Origin: Planctomycetaceae bacterium | GTDB lineage: Bacteria > Planctomycetota > Planctomycetia > Pirellulales > Pirellulaceae | DNA: 64,000 nucleotides | NCBI GenBank assembly: GCA_002726245.1 | Contig: PBSM01000059.1 | Span: 1 to 64,000, forward strand | Direction: 5' to 3' | Shown here: positions 1 to 10,600 of the stretch, in pieces | Layout: the number at the start of each line of letters is the position of its first letter | How positions within the stretch are numbered: position 1 is the stretch's first letter | The notes under the pieces: model-generated | Database searches by the model: none | What the model saw: only the letters and a program-made list of their open reading frames with translations | What the model was told of the DNA's origin: nothing | Translations under genes and position numbers: made by a program

Positions 1-115
1 AATTCGGGTGAATTTGTATAAACTTTGAAAGCGTAGAAAGCGTAAAACTTCAATGTGAACGCACCCTTGGTCAAATTCCGTTTGGTGCTAGTATCGCAAG
101 TCGCTCGATTTCGTA

Positions 116-136
116 GGTCGGAGTTGCACTCCGACC
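116..136. repeat. Short perfect hairpin upstream of kdsA
   Basis: A 9-bp perfect inverted repeat (GGTCGGAGT / ACTCCGACC) encloses a 3-nt loop about 65 bases before kdsA. It resembles, in miniature, the palindromes found in other gaps of the window. It could be a terminator for a gene to the left or part of the kdsA leader. I see nothing else convincing in positions 1-199. Confidence 0.6.
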
Positions 137-199
137 AGCCAAAGAAGACGGAGTACATCACCGTCCTACCGCCGAAACCAAATGTATTGAAGTACCAGC

Positions 200-1048
200 A
201 TGTCCCAACCACTTCCGATGACGAAAAACCCAGTACAAGTCGGCCCTCATCGATGTGGAATTGATCAGCCCCTGTTGATCATCGCTGGCCCGTGTGTACT
301 CGAGACCGAGGAGTCGGCCCTTCACATTGCTGAACACTTGGTGAACGTGACAGCCGGCCTGCCCGTGCAACTTGTGTTCAAGGCATCGTTTGATAAAGCG
401 AATCGGACGAGTATCGATTCGTATCGTGGGCCAGGACTGGACGCGGGGTTGGAGATCCTGCGGAAAGTCCATGACGCGATAGGCTTGTCCGTGACGACGG
501 ACATCCATCTACCGGACCAGGCCGCGCCGGCTGGCGAAGTCTGTGATTTGCTGCAGATTCCTGCATTTCTAGCTCGGCAAACCGATCTTTTGGTTGCCGC
601 CGCCCGTACTGGAAAGGCAGTCAATGTGAAGAAAGGCCAGTTCCTGGCGCCGTGGGATATGAAGCACGTCGTGGCCAAGCTGGTTGACTCGGGCTGCGAC
701 AACGTCTTGCTCTGTGAACGCGGGACGTTTTTCGGTTACGGACGTTTGGTCAACGACATGCGTGCGATTCCGCAGTTGAAAGCTCTCGGCGCACCAACCA
801 TCTTTGATGCAACGCACAGCGTCCAAGAGCCAGGCGGATTGGGTGCGACGACCGGTGGGAACCGGGAGATGGTCGAACCGCTCGCCCGTGCAGCCGTCGC
901 CGTTGGCATCGATGGCCTATTCTTTGAAACACACCCCAACCCAGATCAATCCCCCAGCGACGGACCAAACATGATACCGCTCGACGAATTCGCGGTCCTG
1001 CTACAGCGTTTGCTGAAGATCCGCGAGACCGTGGAGACACTCTCTTGA
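200..1048 (+). CDS. kdsA: 3-deoxy-D-manno-octulosonate 8-phosphate synthase
   Basis: Condenses phosphoenolpyruvate with arabinose 5-phosphate to KDO-8-phosphate, the committed step to the inner-core sugar of lipopolysaccharide; cytosolic. The 282 residues match the usual family length and form one DAHP-synthase-type TIM barrel. IAGPC near residue 32, [14 protein letters not shown] and SDGPNM are visible. The Cys in GPC, together with the later His, Glu and Asp, is the ligand set of the metal-dependent class (Aquifex type) rather than the metal-free E. coli type, where Asn replaces Cys; this class call is from family knowledge. The ATG at 200 has only a weak GAAG-like ribosome site. The stop overlaps the next gene's start. 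Its presence supports a diderm cell with KDO-containing LPS. Confidence 0.95.
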   Translation: MSQPLPMTKNPVQVGPHRCGIDQPLLIIAGPCVLETEESALHIAEHLVNVTAGLPVQLVFKASFDKANRTSIDSYRGPGLDAGLEILRKVHDAIGLSVTTDIHLPDQAAPAGEVCDLLQIPAFLARQTDLLVAAARTGKAVNVKKGQFLAPWDMKHVVAKLVDSGCDNVLLCERGTFFGYGRLVNDMRAIPQLKALGAPTIFDATHSVQEPGGLGATTGGNREMVEPLARAAVAVGIDGLFFETHPNPDQSPSDGPNMIPLDEFAVLLQRLLKIRETVETLS

Positions 1049-2796
1049 CGCACAACTTTGACAATACCTGTTCGCGTTTCACCTTGATTGGCTCGACGCT
1101 CGCCTGCCTCTTGCTTGCCGGTTGCCAACCGGAGCCGCGGCCCCGGCCGCGCACACAAACCAAAGACGAACCCGCTCAGGAACATCTTCTGAAAGGGATC
1201 GACTACCTCAACCGCTTGGACGAGCTTGAGTACAGTATCGCTTTAGGTCAGGCCAAGTATTCGTTTGATCGCTGGCTTGGGGAACACGAACCGGATCCGC
1301 AGTGGCAACCCGACCCAATGACGAAGCGTGGATCGCGCGATGTCCGAGAGAGCGGCATCCTGAACGATCTCGGCGACTGGGCGCTTACGTTTGGCGACAT
1401 GCAAGCCGTCCAGGAGGCAGTCTGGTTGCGAGATATCTCGCGCTGGGTATCGCAGAAGCAACCAAACACGAGGTTGCAGGCATGGCTCGACGAACCTGCC
1501 GATCGATTGTCCGAACTCGAAGTGGAAGAACTGTTGATCGCGGAGCGATTGTTCGACTGGACGATCCGAAACATCCAGCTCGACCGAACGCTTGCCTACC
1601 CCGAGCAGACCGTTGCGCCGGGAACGGGCGATGCCTCCACAGCCCAGAGACGGGTCCCGCCGCCTCAACAAGGAATTCCTGGGCCAGGCTACCAATTCCC
1701 ACCTCGCGAAACATTGCTGTATGGGCACGGAGACATCCTGCAACGATCGAGAGTCTTCATCGAGCTTGGTCGCCAGCAGGGGCTCGACATCGTTTTCTTG
1801 GCGTTTCCGGGTCGAGCCGTTCCACCGCGTCCCAAACCGTGGCTGACGGCTGCGGCGATTGGTAACGAGTTGTTTCTCTTCGATTGCGAGTTGGGTTTGC
1901 CGATCCCTGGGCCCGATGGAATCGGCATCGCGACGCTGACACAGGTGCTCACTGATCCGGAAGTGCTGGACATCCTCGATTCATCCGAACGGGATTACGG
2001 CCCGACGCCCGAGGAGTTGAAAGAGATCCTGGCGCTGATCGATGCCGCACCCAGTACGCTCTCACAGCGAATGAAGCTAGTGGAGGAGAACTTGGCGGCC
2101 GAGCAACGCACCATTCTAACAGTGGCTCCCTCGGCGATCGCGGATCGCGTGAAGAAGATGGAAGGCATTTCGGATGCAGTGCTCTGGTCTGTCCCTTTCG
2201 AGACGCTTTGGTTTCAGGCGGAGTTGCCAAAGCTTGTCGCAGCCAGCCCCGAAAACACCTGGCAATACCAGCAGGCGTTTGGGGTCTTCCAAGGACATGG
2301 GGCTCTCGTCCAAGCCCGTCACTTGCACTTTCGCGGCTCTTTTGAAGAGCGAGGAGACTTGCCCGGAGCCAAGACCTTGTACATGAGATGCCGGCTCCCC
2401 AACACGGCCCTGAACGAATTGGAAAGCTCGCCGGAAGTTCAGAAGCGTTTGGGGATGAGACAGGGCGAGCGAGAAGGCGACTTCATGTGGAAGGACCGCC
2501 TGGCGAGAACGAAGTTCTTCCAAACCCAAGCTAAGCAGCATGCTTCCTACTGGTTGGGCCTGGTGCAGTTTGACGATGGGAACCTGGAAGCAGCAGCGGC
2601 CTGGTTCAAGGATCGCACGCTCGAGTTGTCGCCGAATGGACCATGGACAGCCGGCGCGCGCTACAACCTTGCCCGAACCTACGAAGCACTTGGCGACTAC
2701 CAGCAAGCTCGCGAACTCTATCTCGAAGACGATTCGCCGCAACAGCACGGCAATCTGATCCGCGCGAAACTGCTCACCCGCGAAACCGCGGATTGA
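1045..2796 (+). CDS. TPR-containing lipoprotein, function unknown
   Basis: 583 residues if the TTG at 1045 is used; it overlaps the kdsA stop as TTGA, which suggests translational coupling. The N-terminus is a lipoprotein signal with lipobox LLLAGC, so the mature protein should be a lipid-anchored envelope protein. A Pro/Arg-rich linker follows. The middle part has a stretch ([18 protein letters not shown]) reminiscent of the transglutaminase-like region of other planctomycete lipoproteins, but I cannot point to a complete Cys-His-Asp triad. The last 100 or so residues look like TPR helices ([40 protein letters not shown]), suggesting a protein-interaction role. Pairing with kdsA hints at envelope biogenesis, which is inference only. 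Confidence 0.8.
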   Translation: MTHNFDNTCSRFTLIGSTLACLLLAGCQPEPRPRPRTQTKDEPAQEHLLKGIDYLNRLDELEYSIALGQAKYSFDRWLGEHEPDPQWQPDPMTKRGSRDVRESGILNDLGDWALTFGDMQAVQEAVWLRDISRWVSQKQPNTRLQAWLDEPADRLSELEVEELLIAERLFDWTIRNIQLDRTLAYPEQTVAPGTGDASTAQRRVPPPQQGIPGPGYQFPPRETLLYGHGDILQRSRVFIELGRQQGLDIVFLAFPGRAVPPRPKPWLTAAAIGNELFLFDCELGLPIPGPDGIGIATLTQVLTDPEVLDILDSSERDYGPTPEELKEILALIDAAPSTLSQRMKLVEENLAAEQRTILTVAPSAIADRVKKMEGISDAVLWSVPFETLWFQAELPKLVAASPENTWQYQQAFGVFQGHGALVQARHLHFRGSFEERGDLPGAKTLYMRCRLPNTALNELESSPEVQKRLGMRQGEREGDFMWKDRLARTKFFQTQAKQHASYWLGLVQFDDGNLEAAAAWFKDRTLELSPNGPWTAGARYNLARTYEALGDYQQARELYLEDDSPQQHGNLIRAKLLTRETAD

Positions 2797-2967
2797 GCTG
2801 AGAAGCTTCCTCGATTCTAGGTCGAGTGTGGTTTTCATCCGCGATCTTATCGCGGCGTGGTTTAGCGGCATGGTAGAGCAGAAACGTGACCGTACATCAG
2901 CACCATCGTAGGCGCGTGGGTTAGTCTGCAGGGTTTGTGTTTCGCAAACCAGAAGAGGAGCCTGACG

Positions 2968-3315
2968 ATGGGCCGAAGTGCATGTGCTGTTCGACGTTCG
3001 CTCTGGCAGAAGCGATTGGGGCGGTTCTCATGCTCGCCAATGACGGTGGCTGAGTTTTGTCGCCGCGAAGAAGTTTCCGTGGCTTCCTTCTATCAGTGGC
3101 GGCGAAAACTGGCCGAGACAACAACCGTTGAGGAGACAGCGGTCAGGCAGTCGGCGGGTCCGACGTTGATGCCGGTGCAAGTCGCGGCGGCCGCCAACCT
3201 GCAGGTCGTCTTTCCCAACGGCACGCGTCTCACGCTGCCCGCGGATGATTACGAACTCGTCAAGCTGTCCATCGCATCCATCGCGGCGGCTCACACGACG
3301 ACAGGAGAGGCGTGA
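2968..3315 (+). CDS. tnpA: IS66 accessory protein TnpA (orfA)
   Basis: 115 residues. The motif FCRREEVSVASFYQWRRKL is the helix-turn-helix typical of IS66 OrfA, and the C-terminal part (LQVVFPNGTRLTLP) is also typical. OrfA is an accessory DNA-binding protein of the IS66 transposition system. The ATG at 2968 is preferred over an in-frame start 33 bases upstream because it starts at the family N-terminus and follows a GAGGAG ribosome site. The stop overlaps the tnpB start as TGATG, the coupling usual in IS66. The reading frame is intact, but without tnpC it can hardly be active. Confidence 0.8.
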   Translation: MGRSACAVRRSLWQKRLGRFSCSPMTVAEFCRREEVSVASFYQWRRKLAETTTVEETAVRQSAGPTLMPVQVAAAANLQVVFPNGTRLTLPADDYELVKLSIASIAAAHTTTGEA

Positions 3316-3475
3316 TGCTGGGATTGCCAAATGGTGCGAAGATCTATTTCTGCCGTCAGCCGGTCGATTTCCGCAAAGGCTTCGATGGACTCTGCAGAGG
3401 ATCGTGGAATCGGTGTTTGCAATGAACGTCCTGGACGGCCACTTGTTCTTGTTTGTCAATCGGTTTGGTTGCTAA
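3315..3475 (+). pseudogene. tnpB: IS66 TnpB (orfB) fragment, frameshifted and truncated
   Basis: Starts as canonical TnpB: MLGLPNGAKIYFCRQPVDF followed by RKGFDGL. The frame then breaks near 3390 and runs into a stop at 3421-3423. The rest of the domain (ESVFAMNVLDGHLFLFVNR) continues in another frame up to about 3465. The usual TnpB continues with a DRLKLLYWD-type segment, which is missing, so the 3' half has been lost. This is a clear pseudogene. Confidence 0.8.
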
Positions 3476-3488
3476 CTTCATTAATTCA

Positions 3489-3566
3489 CCTGGTAATTAC
3501 CAGGATAAGCCCCATATTCTGGGTTTTATCTGGGTCGGAACCAAGTTTTACCCGTCTTATCCTGGT
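3489..3566. repeat. Nested palindromes right of the IS66 relic
   Basis: A perfect 16-bp palindrome (CCTGGTAATTACCAGG, 3489-3504) overlaps the left arm of an 11-bp inverted repeat (ACCAGGATAAG at 3499-3509 and its complement at 3556-3566). The region is more AT-rich than its surroundings. It could be an operator-like site, a recombination site or a terminator; there is no adjacent gene that it obviously controls. Confidence 0.5.
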
Positions 3567-4137
3567 TTTCCAAAATCCTACCAACGCTTGAATAGTACCG
3601 CAATCAAGGGGTAGTTACCGGCAGGCCGGCCCATTGTCGTGATCGTTGACACGCATGAGCAGTTAATGCTCGGTCGTATCAAAGGGTCGGGTGTAATGTG
3701 ACGGTTGGCAAATGACGCAGCACGGGACGAAATTAGGTGTGCTCTTCGGTTTGCGATGGCCTGCTCATGACGGGCAATGACTTCAGTGCGTCGCGAACTC
3801 GGCGATTGGCGGTCTTGTTCTGGAGATTGATGCAGGGGAGGCGGGACAAAGAATTCGGGCGAGAAGGTGCCGCACTCCAGAGTGCGAACTTCGTACCGTG
3901 GAGCGCGCTTGCTAGTCATGCAAACGCAGATGTTGATTTTCGCTGCGGCACCTTCGGAGCGTCTGTATCGAACCGCTACATTCGACGTTGCGGCAGAATC
4001 GCACAGTTAGCGGTGGAATATCAATGGCGAATAAAGTGCAATCTACAAAGCGTTACACAGAAGTAACTTGCGTCTTGCGCGAGATGTTGGCGGCGCGACT
4101 GGCGCGCAGCGTGCTCACCCCCTTCCAACACTGGCCC

Positions 4138-4228
4138 GTGGGGTCTCTGACGCGAGTCGGCGGGATGGTTGCCTTGCCCCTGGCCATCCAGTTAGCCAAT
4201 GTGTTTTTGGCACGTCAGAGACCCCCAC
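4138..4228. repeat. Inverted repeat with about 60-bp spacer
   Basis: Arms GTGGGGTCTCTGACG (4138-4152) and CGTCAGAGACCCCCAC (4213-4228) are complementary apart from one extra base. The size and layout would suit the termini of a very small non-autonomous element or a long hairpin. No gene lies inside. Confidence 0.55.
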
Positions 4229-4364
4229 TTTTTTATCGTAGTCAGTCGGGCGTTCGCCGGCCAGCTTTTTTGACCGCGACCTTCTCACTTTGCGAACCAA
4301 TACCCGCTTGCAGGAAGTCCCCTTGTTTGCGTAAGATCTGCGGTTCGCCACGCTACGTTGGCTA

Positions 4365-4393
4365 TTGACGATTCGTGCGCCATTTTTTACCGT
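4365..4393 (+). promoter_or_regulatory. Candidate sigma70-like promoter for the tRNA-Thr unit
   Basis: TTGACG (4365-4370), a 17-base spacer, then TACCGT (4388-4393), about 35 bases before the tRNA. The -35 box matches the consensus at five of six positions, the -10 box at only three. It would serve the tRNA and possibly the downstream TPR/alpha-CTD and tgt genes. Planctomycete promoters are poorly defined, so this is tentative. Confidence 0.3.
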
Positions 4394-4427
4394 AAGTCAC
4401 TTGCCCTACGGAACATCCCCGCCCAAT

Positions 4428-4501
4428 GCCAGCGTAGCTTCAATCGGCAGAGCACCGCATTCGTAATGCGGGGGTTGTGGGTTCGACTCCCACCGCTGGC
4501 T
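4428..4501 (+). tRNA. tRNA-Thr (anticodon CGU)
   Basis: Folds as a full cloverleaf: acceptor stem GCCAGCG/CGCTGGC, a D arm GCTT/GAGC, anticodon stem CCGCA/TGCGG with loop TTCGTAA (anticodon CGT), and a T arm GTGGG/CCCAC with loop TTCGACT. The discriminator is T at 4501 and CCA is not encoded. It reads ACG threonine codons. The next gene starts 47 bases downstream, so co-transcription followed by tRNA processing is likely. Confidence 0.93.
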
Positions 4502-4548
4502 CTTTGGATTTTGCTATCCTCAAAAGGGACCTCTGGAGAAACTGGAGC

Positions 4549-5877
4549 ATGTCACAAGTCGACCCTGAATTCGAACTGCGCGAAATCGTTCTCTCGAATA
4601 GCTCGTTCGGCCCCAACGAGGTCGGCCGGTTGGCTTCGACAATTTCCAAGGACTATTCGCAGTTTCAAGTGCTCCGTGATGCCGTCGGCGAGCTGGAAAG
4701 CCGCGAAGACCGATCACCCGCGACTGCGGTTCGACTTGGCGTATGTTATAATTTGCTGGGGCGATTCAGAACAGCGGCCGAGACGCTAGCCGCTGCCGAT
4801 GGTGGAGCCGTCGCCCAGTTTCATCTAGGCAAGTGCCACTTCGCCCTGGAGAACTACGGTCAGGCGCTGCAGGCTTACGCTTCCGCCAAAGTAGCTGGCT
4901 ATAATGGGGACGATTGTGCGTTAGCGATATCGGAAGCCCTACGCTACAAGGGTGACCGCGAAGGCGCGATGAAGGCCTTGGACGATCTGTTCGGTCCGAT
5001 CGAGCAGACGGCCGAGTACTTGTATCAACGTGGAGCAACCGTCGCATCGGTCGGTGGCAATCCTGCGGAAGTTGTCGCCTTGTACGAGCGGGCAGTCGAA
5101 TCTGGTGTAAAACATCCCGGTGCTTTGTTTGGTTTGGCACTTGAGAATGATCGTCGAGGCAACGACATGGTCGCGCTCGATCTGTATCAACGCGCTGCGG
5201 GTTGTTTTCCCTCTCATTTGGGTGCTTTGCTGAACCTCGGTCTGATGTACGAAGACCAGCAGCGTTACGAGCGGGCTCAGATGTGCTACCAGCGGATCCT
5301 GGACGTCTTTCCCGCACATGATCGGGCTCGCCTGTTCTTCAGGGACACCGTCGCCTCGCGCGACATGTTCTATGACGAAGAGGCTCAGAAACGCCAGGAC
5401 CGGTTGGCTCAGGTGTTGAACATCCCGGTAACCGATTTCGAGTTGTCGGTTCGCAGCCGCAATTGTCTACAGAAGATGGGCATCCGGACACTTGGCGACT
5501 TAACGAGAACTTCGGAGCAGGATCTGCTCACGAGCAAGAACTTTGGCGAGACGTCGCTGGTTGAGATCCGCGACATGCTGAACTCGAGAGGCCTTGAGCT
5601 CGGTCAGTTCGCTCACGAACGGGCGGAGCCGGAACCCGCCATGGACACATCGAACTTGTCGCCTGACGAAGCGGCGTTGCTCGACCGTCCGATCGCTGAT
5701 CTGAACCTCTCCGTTCGTGCTCGCAAGTGCATGGTACGTTTAGGGCTGAGTTCGATCAACGAACTCATGCGGAAGACCGGTGACGATTTACTGGAGTGCA
5801 AGAACTTCGGTGTGACCAGCCTCAACGAGGTGCGTGACAAGCTCACCCAAATCGGTTTGAAGCTTCGTGGCGACTAG
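4549..5877 (+). CDS. TPR protein with two RNA polymerase alpha-CTD-like domains
   Basis: 442 residues from the ATG at 4549 (CTGGAG just upstream). A longer in-frame start would lie inside the tRNA and is rejected. The N-terminal part (about residues 30-260) is a series of TPR-like helix pairs. Two copies of the alpha C-terminal domain follow: about residues 294-352 ([36 protein letters not shown]) and 380-438 ([36 protein letters not shown]). By alignment from memory, the E. coli UP-element residues R265, N268, C269, G296 and S299 have counterparts in copy 1. Copy 2 keeps R265, G296 and S299. K291 and K298 are absent in both. The polymerase assembly domain is absent, so this is not RpoA. A role in transcription is inferred only from the domains. 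It overlaps tgt by 11 bases. Confidence 0.85.
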   Translation: MSQVDPEFELREIVLSNSSFGPNEVGRLASTISKDYSQFQVLRDAVGELESREDRSPATAVRLGVCYNLLGRFRTAAETLAAADGGAVAQFHLGKCHFALENYGQALQAYASAKVAGYNGDDCALAISEALRYKGDREGAMKALDDLFGPIEQTAEYLYQRGATVASVGGNPAEVVALYERAVESGVKHPGALFGLALENDRRGNDMVALDLYQRAAGCFPSHLGALLNLGLMYEDQQRYERAQMCYQRILDVFPAHDRARLFFRDTVASRDMFYDEEAQKRQDRLAQVLNIPVTDFELSVRSRNCLQKMGIRTLGDLTRTSEQDLLTSKNFGETSLVEIRDMLNSRGLELGQFAHERAEPEPAMDTSNLSPDEAALLDRPIADLNLSVRARKCMVRLGLSSINELMRKTGDDLLECKNFGVTSLNEVRDKLTQIGLKLRGD

Positions 5878-7003
5878 CCCTCGCGTTCATTTCGACTTCA
5901 CGCTCCACCACGTCGATCGCGGCTGCGACGCTCGCCGATCGACATTTACAACGCCACATGGGCCGGTGGAATTACCAGCCTTCATGCCTGTTGGCACGTT
6001 GGGCACGGTCAAAGGCCTGCTCATCCAGAACGTCCGAGCCACCGGGGCTCAGATGGTGCTGGGCAACACCTATCACCTAGCGCTTCGTCCCGGCGAAGAT
6101 GTCGTCGCGGACCTCGGTGGCTTGCACAAGTTCATGGGCTGGGAAGGCCCGATTCTCACGGATAGTGGTGGCTTTCAACTTTTCAGCCTCGCCCAACGCA
6201 CCCAGGTGAAGGAACATGCGGCCGTCTTTCGTTCGCACATCGACGGCACGCAATTCGAGCTTTCCCCGGAACGCTCCATCGACATCCAAGAGACACTTGG
6301 CAGCGACGTGGCGATGGCGCTCGACCACGTGATCGGTCTGCCCGCAACGGAAACCGAAGTGCGTGAGGCTTGCGACCGCACGATTCGTTGGGCGCAACGC
6401 TGCCTTGACGCGAGAAAGCGCCCCGAGCAAGCCCAATTCGCGATTGTGCAAGGCGGTTTGGATGCCGATCTGCGAGTCGAGTGCGCGAGACAACTCGTCG
6501 AGTCTGATTTCGAGGGATACGCGATCGGCGGCTTGAGTGTCGGCGAAGGCGAAGCCGATATGCATCGGATCATCGAGGCGACCTGCCCTGCCCTGCCCCA
6601 CGACAAGCCTCGCTACTTGATGGGTGTTGGGACGCCCAAGGATTTGGTCGAAGCGATCTCTCGCGGTGTCGATATGTTCGATTGCGTGATCCCGACTCGC
6701 AACGGCCGCAACGCCTTGGCGTATACAGATTCTGGCCCTTTGAGGATGCGAAATCTCAACCATCAACGCGATCGCCAGCCGCTCGATCAGGACTGTCCTT
6801 GCCCGGCCTGCCAGCATAGCCGAGGTTACATCCGCCACTTGTTTCTCGCTGGCGAAATGCTCGGGCCGATTCTGCTAACGGCTCATAACATCACGTACTA
6901 CCAGCGGCTCGTCCGAGAAGCGAGGGAAGCGATCGAAGCTGACAGCTTCGTCGAATTTCGCGATCGAAGAATTCGCGGTTGGACCGGCGAGAATCGCTCG
7001 TGA
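5867..7003 (+). CDS. tgt: Queuine tRNA-ribosyltransferase
   Basis: Exchanges guanine-34 for the queuine precursor preQ1 in GUN-anticodon tRNAs; cytosolic. It has 378 residues, the usual length. Seen: TDSGGFQ near residue 98 (catalytic Asp), the substrate pocket segments AIVQGGLD and [20 protein letters not shown] with the nucleophilic Asp near 271, and a C-terminal zinc site [16 protein letters not shown]. The start is GTG, overlapping the preceding TPR/alpha-CTD gene by 11 bases, which implies translational coupling. It precedes yajC and secDF, the same tgt-yajC-secD order known from many bacteria. Confidence 0.96.
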   Translation: MATSPRVHFDFTLHHVDRGCDARRSTFTTPHGPVELPAFMPVGTLGTVKGLLIQNVRATGAQMVLGNTYHLALRPGEDVVADLGGLHKFMGWEGPILTDSGGFQLFSLAQRTQVKEHAAVFRSHIDGTQFELSPERSIDIQETLGSDVAMALDHVIGLPATETEVREACDRTIRWAQRCLDARKRPEQAQFAIVQGGLDADLRVECARQLVESDFEGYAIGGLSVGEGEADMHRIIEATCPALPHDKPRYLMGVGTPKDLVEAISRGVDMFDCVIPTRNGRNALAYTDSGPLRMRNLNHQRDRQPLDQDCPCPACQHSRGYIRHLFLAGEMLGPILLTAHNITYYQRLVREAREAIEADSFVEFRDRRIRGWTGENRS

Positions 7004-7222
7004 GCCGGTCCATTGTCCGGTGGACGGCCAGCCGACCAAACAGGTGGGTTTCAGGCGTCTGAGGCGGCCTTGCCCGTTGTGGCGCAAGGCCTTATGATGA
7101 CCGGCTAACTTTGGCTTGAATCGGCTCGACTGTATGTGAGATCGAGCCGTTTTCTGTTTCTGGCTGTTCGGTTTGTGATCGGATCGCAAGCCGGCGGTGA
7201 CAATCCTCTGCGTGATAGCGCC

Positions 7223-7600
7223 ATGTGGCCGATCGAGGACATCTTGCCTTCGTTGATGCTGTTCGCCCAAGAGCAGCAGCCGGCAAACTCTCCGTTTGGT
7301 GGCCTCGATAGATTGCTTCCGCCGATGATCATAATCGGGCTGCTCTTCTACTTCCTCATCGCTCGTCCAGAGCGGAAGCGGAAGGCCGAGATGAATGACA
7401 TGCTCGGCAACTTGAAAAAGAACGATCGAGTCGTCACGGTCGGTGGGTTGTATGGAGTCGTTGTGAACGTCAGCAAAGACGCGGAAGATGTCACGCTGCG
7501 CGTCGATGACAGCAACAACACTCGGCTGCGTGTGCTACGCAGCGCCATCTCGCGAGTGATTGTCGATAGCGACAACTCGGGCTCGAAGGACTCACCTTAA
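7223..7600 (+). CDS. yajC: Preprotein translocase subunit YajC
   Basis: Small single-span inner-membrane partner of SecDF. 125 residues if the ATG at 7223 is the start. A GTG start further upstream (7136) adds a stretch without family resemblance, and an ATG at 7256 is also possible; none has a strong ribosome site. The membrane segment PPMIIIGLLFYFLIARPERKR, followed by a cytosolic domain with DRVVTVGGLYGVV, is the YajC signature. It lies 43 bases upstream of secDF. Confidence 0.9.
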   Translation: MWPIEDILPSLMLFAQEQQPANSPFGGLDRLLPPMIIIGLLFYFLIARPERKRKAEMNDMLGNLKKNDRVVTVGGLYGVVVNVSKDAEDVTLRVDDSNNTRLRVLRSAISRVIVDSDNSGSKDSP

Positions 7601-7643
7601 CATCATATCACTCTGACAGGATCAGTGATTAGGAACCTCAGTC

Positions 7644-10600
7644 ATGCTAAGTGACTTTGCTTTTCTCGCGCAAGCCGTCAATGCGGCACAAGCCGGTGAT
7701 TCAACATGGCTGAAGGCCCTTTACATCCTGGGCGTGTTCATCGGCTGCTTCATCCTACCGTTCTTTGTCGGCAAGTGGATTGCGCGTTCGATTCGAATGA
7801 ACGACCACGGCTGGAAGATCGGACTCGTTCTGTGCACGGTACTCGTCTCGGCTCTGATCGTCTACGGCACGTGGGATAGTTCGAAAGGCAAGTTCGACAT
7901 CAAGCTTGGTGTCGATCTCAAGGGCGGCGTGATCTTGATCTATGAGGTCGATCAAACCGCGATGGAAGCCGCCGCCGATGACGGGCCTGACGGCCCGACC
8001 GCCGGAGTGAACATGGGGGCGTTGGTCGAAGCTCTGGCGCGCCGTATCAACCCCAGCGGCACGAAGGAAATCGTCATCCGCCCCTACGGTGCCCAGCAAG
8101 TCGAAATCATCATTCCTGAGGTCGATCAGCGCGAAGTCGATCAGATCAAGAAGCAGATCAGCACGGCCGGTGTGCTGCAGTTCCGCATCGTGGGCAATAC
8201 ACGCGATCACAGCTCAATCATCGAAGCGGCTCGGGCGATGGCAGAAGATCCGGCTAAGAAGCGGGGCCGAATCATTCGCAGCATCGAGGGCGACCCGGTC
8301 GGTCTTTGGGCTGAAGTCGGTCGCGAACAGAAAGATGGTATCGTTGGCCCCTTCCAAGTTTTCGTCGCGGGAGACACCATCCGCAATGCGGCTACCGGTG
8401 AGATTCTCGATTTGTCTGCCGCGAACTTTTCTAGCAAAGACAACGACGACTTGCGACGCGAGTTCACGCGTTACGTCGAAGGTCTCGGCATCAACAAGAT
8501 CGATGTCTTGATGGGAACGGACGATTCATACAACGTGACCGGCAGCCATCTTGGTGCTGTCAGCCGCGGCAACGACGAGTCACTCCGCCCGTGCATCTTC
8601 TTCAATCTGAAAGCCGATAGCGGCGGCGTCCAGCGATTCGCGAACTTAACTACGGAATACGGTCCCGAAGGAGGCTTCAATCGCCAACTGGGGATCGTGC
8701 TCGATAACACACTCCTATCAGCCCCGAATATCCAAGAACCAATTACCGGCGGGCGTGGCCGAATCACCGGCCAATTCACCAAGGAAGAGGTCGCCTTTCT
8801 GGTGAACATCTTGGAGGCCGGTAGTTTGCCGGTCATCCTCAACCCCAATCCGATCAGCGAGAGTCAGATCAATCCGCTGCTCGGGGCCGAGACTATTCAG
8901 CAGGGCAAAGTTGCCATCTCGTTGTCGCTTGTCTTGGTGCTCGTGTTCATTGCGATCTACTATCGCTTCTCAGGCGTGGTTGCTTGTACCGCATTGGTAC
9001 TGAACCTGCTGTTCATTCTGGCGTTGATGATCTTGATTAAAGCTGCCTTCACGCTTCCCGGGCTGGCTGGGTTGGTGTTGACGGTCGGTATGTCCGTCGA
9101 TGCGAACGTGCTGATCTTTGAACGCATCCGCGAGGAATTATCGCGTGGCGCGGCGCTCCGAATGGCGATTCGAAACGGTTTCGCACGAGCGACGACAACG
9201 ATCGTCGATGCCAACGTCACGACGTTGATCACGGCGATCGTGTTGTATGGAATCGGAACCGATCAGATTCGTGGATTCGCCGTCACGCTGATCCTTGGCA
9301 TCTTGATGAGTATGTTTACGGCGATCTTCTGTTCGCGTATCGCGTTCGACATCGCTGAACGGACCAAGTGGCTCACGCGATTGAACATGATGCAGATCCT
9401 GACTGCCACACAGATCGACTTCATTGGCAAGCGTCGATTAGCTGGAGTCTTTTCGCTTTTGCTGATCGGTGTCGGAATCGCCGCGATCGCCGGCCGACAA
9501 GCTGACATGTTCGACATCGACTTCCGAGGCGGCGCGTCCGTGCAGATGCGGCTGGAGTCTCCGCTGCCGACGGAAGAAGTCCGTAGCCGACTCGAGCAGC
9601 AACTTGCTAATTCGGGCATCGACTTCATGGTCACGGCGTTGAAAGACTCCGGCAGCGCGGCCGACACGAATTTCAAAGTCGATGCGTTGGTCGAAGAAGT
9701 TAAACAGCTTGAAGACGCGATTCGGCAGGCGTTTATGGGCTCCGGCGGACAGAGCCAGTTAGCAACATATTCGTTGAAGTTCGGCGAATTGCACGAAGTG
9801 GCTTTGGTAACTCCATCAACTAGCGAAGCGGACGAGTCTGCTCCGGAAGAACCGAAGCAAAGCGCCAGCGAGGCCAAGTCTGAAGAATCGGCCGCTGCAC
9901 CGAGCGGTGAAGAACAGAGTTCTGCGAGTGAATTGCCGAATGATCAGTTAGCTTTCGCAAATGATGCCCAAAACCTGTTACTCGCGCAGGCTGATACCGA
10001 GGCCACGACGCCACCGGCTACGACGGAACGTGCTGCCGAAGTTCCACCAGCCGAAGTTACCAGCGAAGCAGATCTCGATGACATCAGCGACGAGTCAAGT
10101 GGTGAGTCCGTTCCGTCTTCGATGCAGACCGAAGTCGATTTGGACTTCAAGCACGCGATTAATGAGCCGGCTTTGCGAGGTGAAATTGAGCTCGCAGCAG
10201 AAGAGCTCGACATTCCGGTATCTTATTTCGAGCTGGTCAATCCGAACTGGGACGGAGCCGGGAGCAACGCGTTTACTTCGTGGTCACTGAAAATGTCCGC
10301 CGATGCCGGCCAAACTCGGGCCCTGTTGGAACACGTGGAAAAGAAGTTCGCCAATTCGCCGGTTTGGGCGGCCTCGAGTAAGATCGGCAGCCAAGTTGCA
10401 GGACGCATGAAGCAAAAAGCGGCTGCCGCATTCATCGCCTGCCTCTTCGGAATCGTCGTCTATATCTGGATCCGCTTCCAGCGAGTGATCTTCGGTCTCG
10501 CGGCTGTCGTGGCACTCGTTCATGACGTCCTGGTCACGCTGGGAGCGATCGCGGTGAGTGCCTGGTTTGCCAACTCGCTCGGCTTCTTGCTTATCGAAGA

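Larger units (their letters stand above)
2908..3475 (+). mobile_element. Truncated IS66-family insertion sequence
   Basis: Left part of an IS66-type element. The sequence from 2908 (GTAGGCGCGTGGG) resembles the GTAAGCG terminus usual for IS66 elements. It is followed by orfA (tnpA) and the start of a frameshifted orfB (tnpB). The match stops around 3465-3475; no tnpC (DDE transposase) and no right terminus are present, so this is a dead relic. It sits in a 1.6-kb gap between the lipoprotein and the tRNA gene. Confidence 0.75.
3476..4364. other. Gene-free stretch between IS66 relic and tRNA gene
   Basis: About 0.9 kb without an open frame showing family resemblance, codon structure or a plausible ribosome site. 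The short frames here look random. It contains two palindromic features (3489-3566 and 4138-4228), annotated separately. It may be eroded mobile DNA to the right of the IS66 fragment, but I recognise no second element. Confidence 0.5.

Noticed and set aside
55-264. Short plus-strand frame before kdsA
   Set aside because: It overlaps kdsA in another frame, runs through the hairpin at 116-136, has no ribosome site and no family resemblance.
3578-4368. Several 100-residue frames between the IS66 relic and the tRNA
   Set aside because: They overlap each other, lack ribosome sites and show no similarity to known families.
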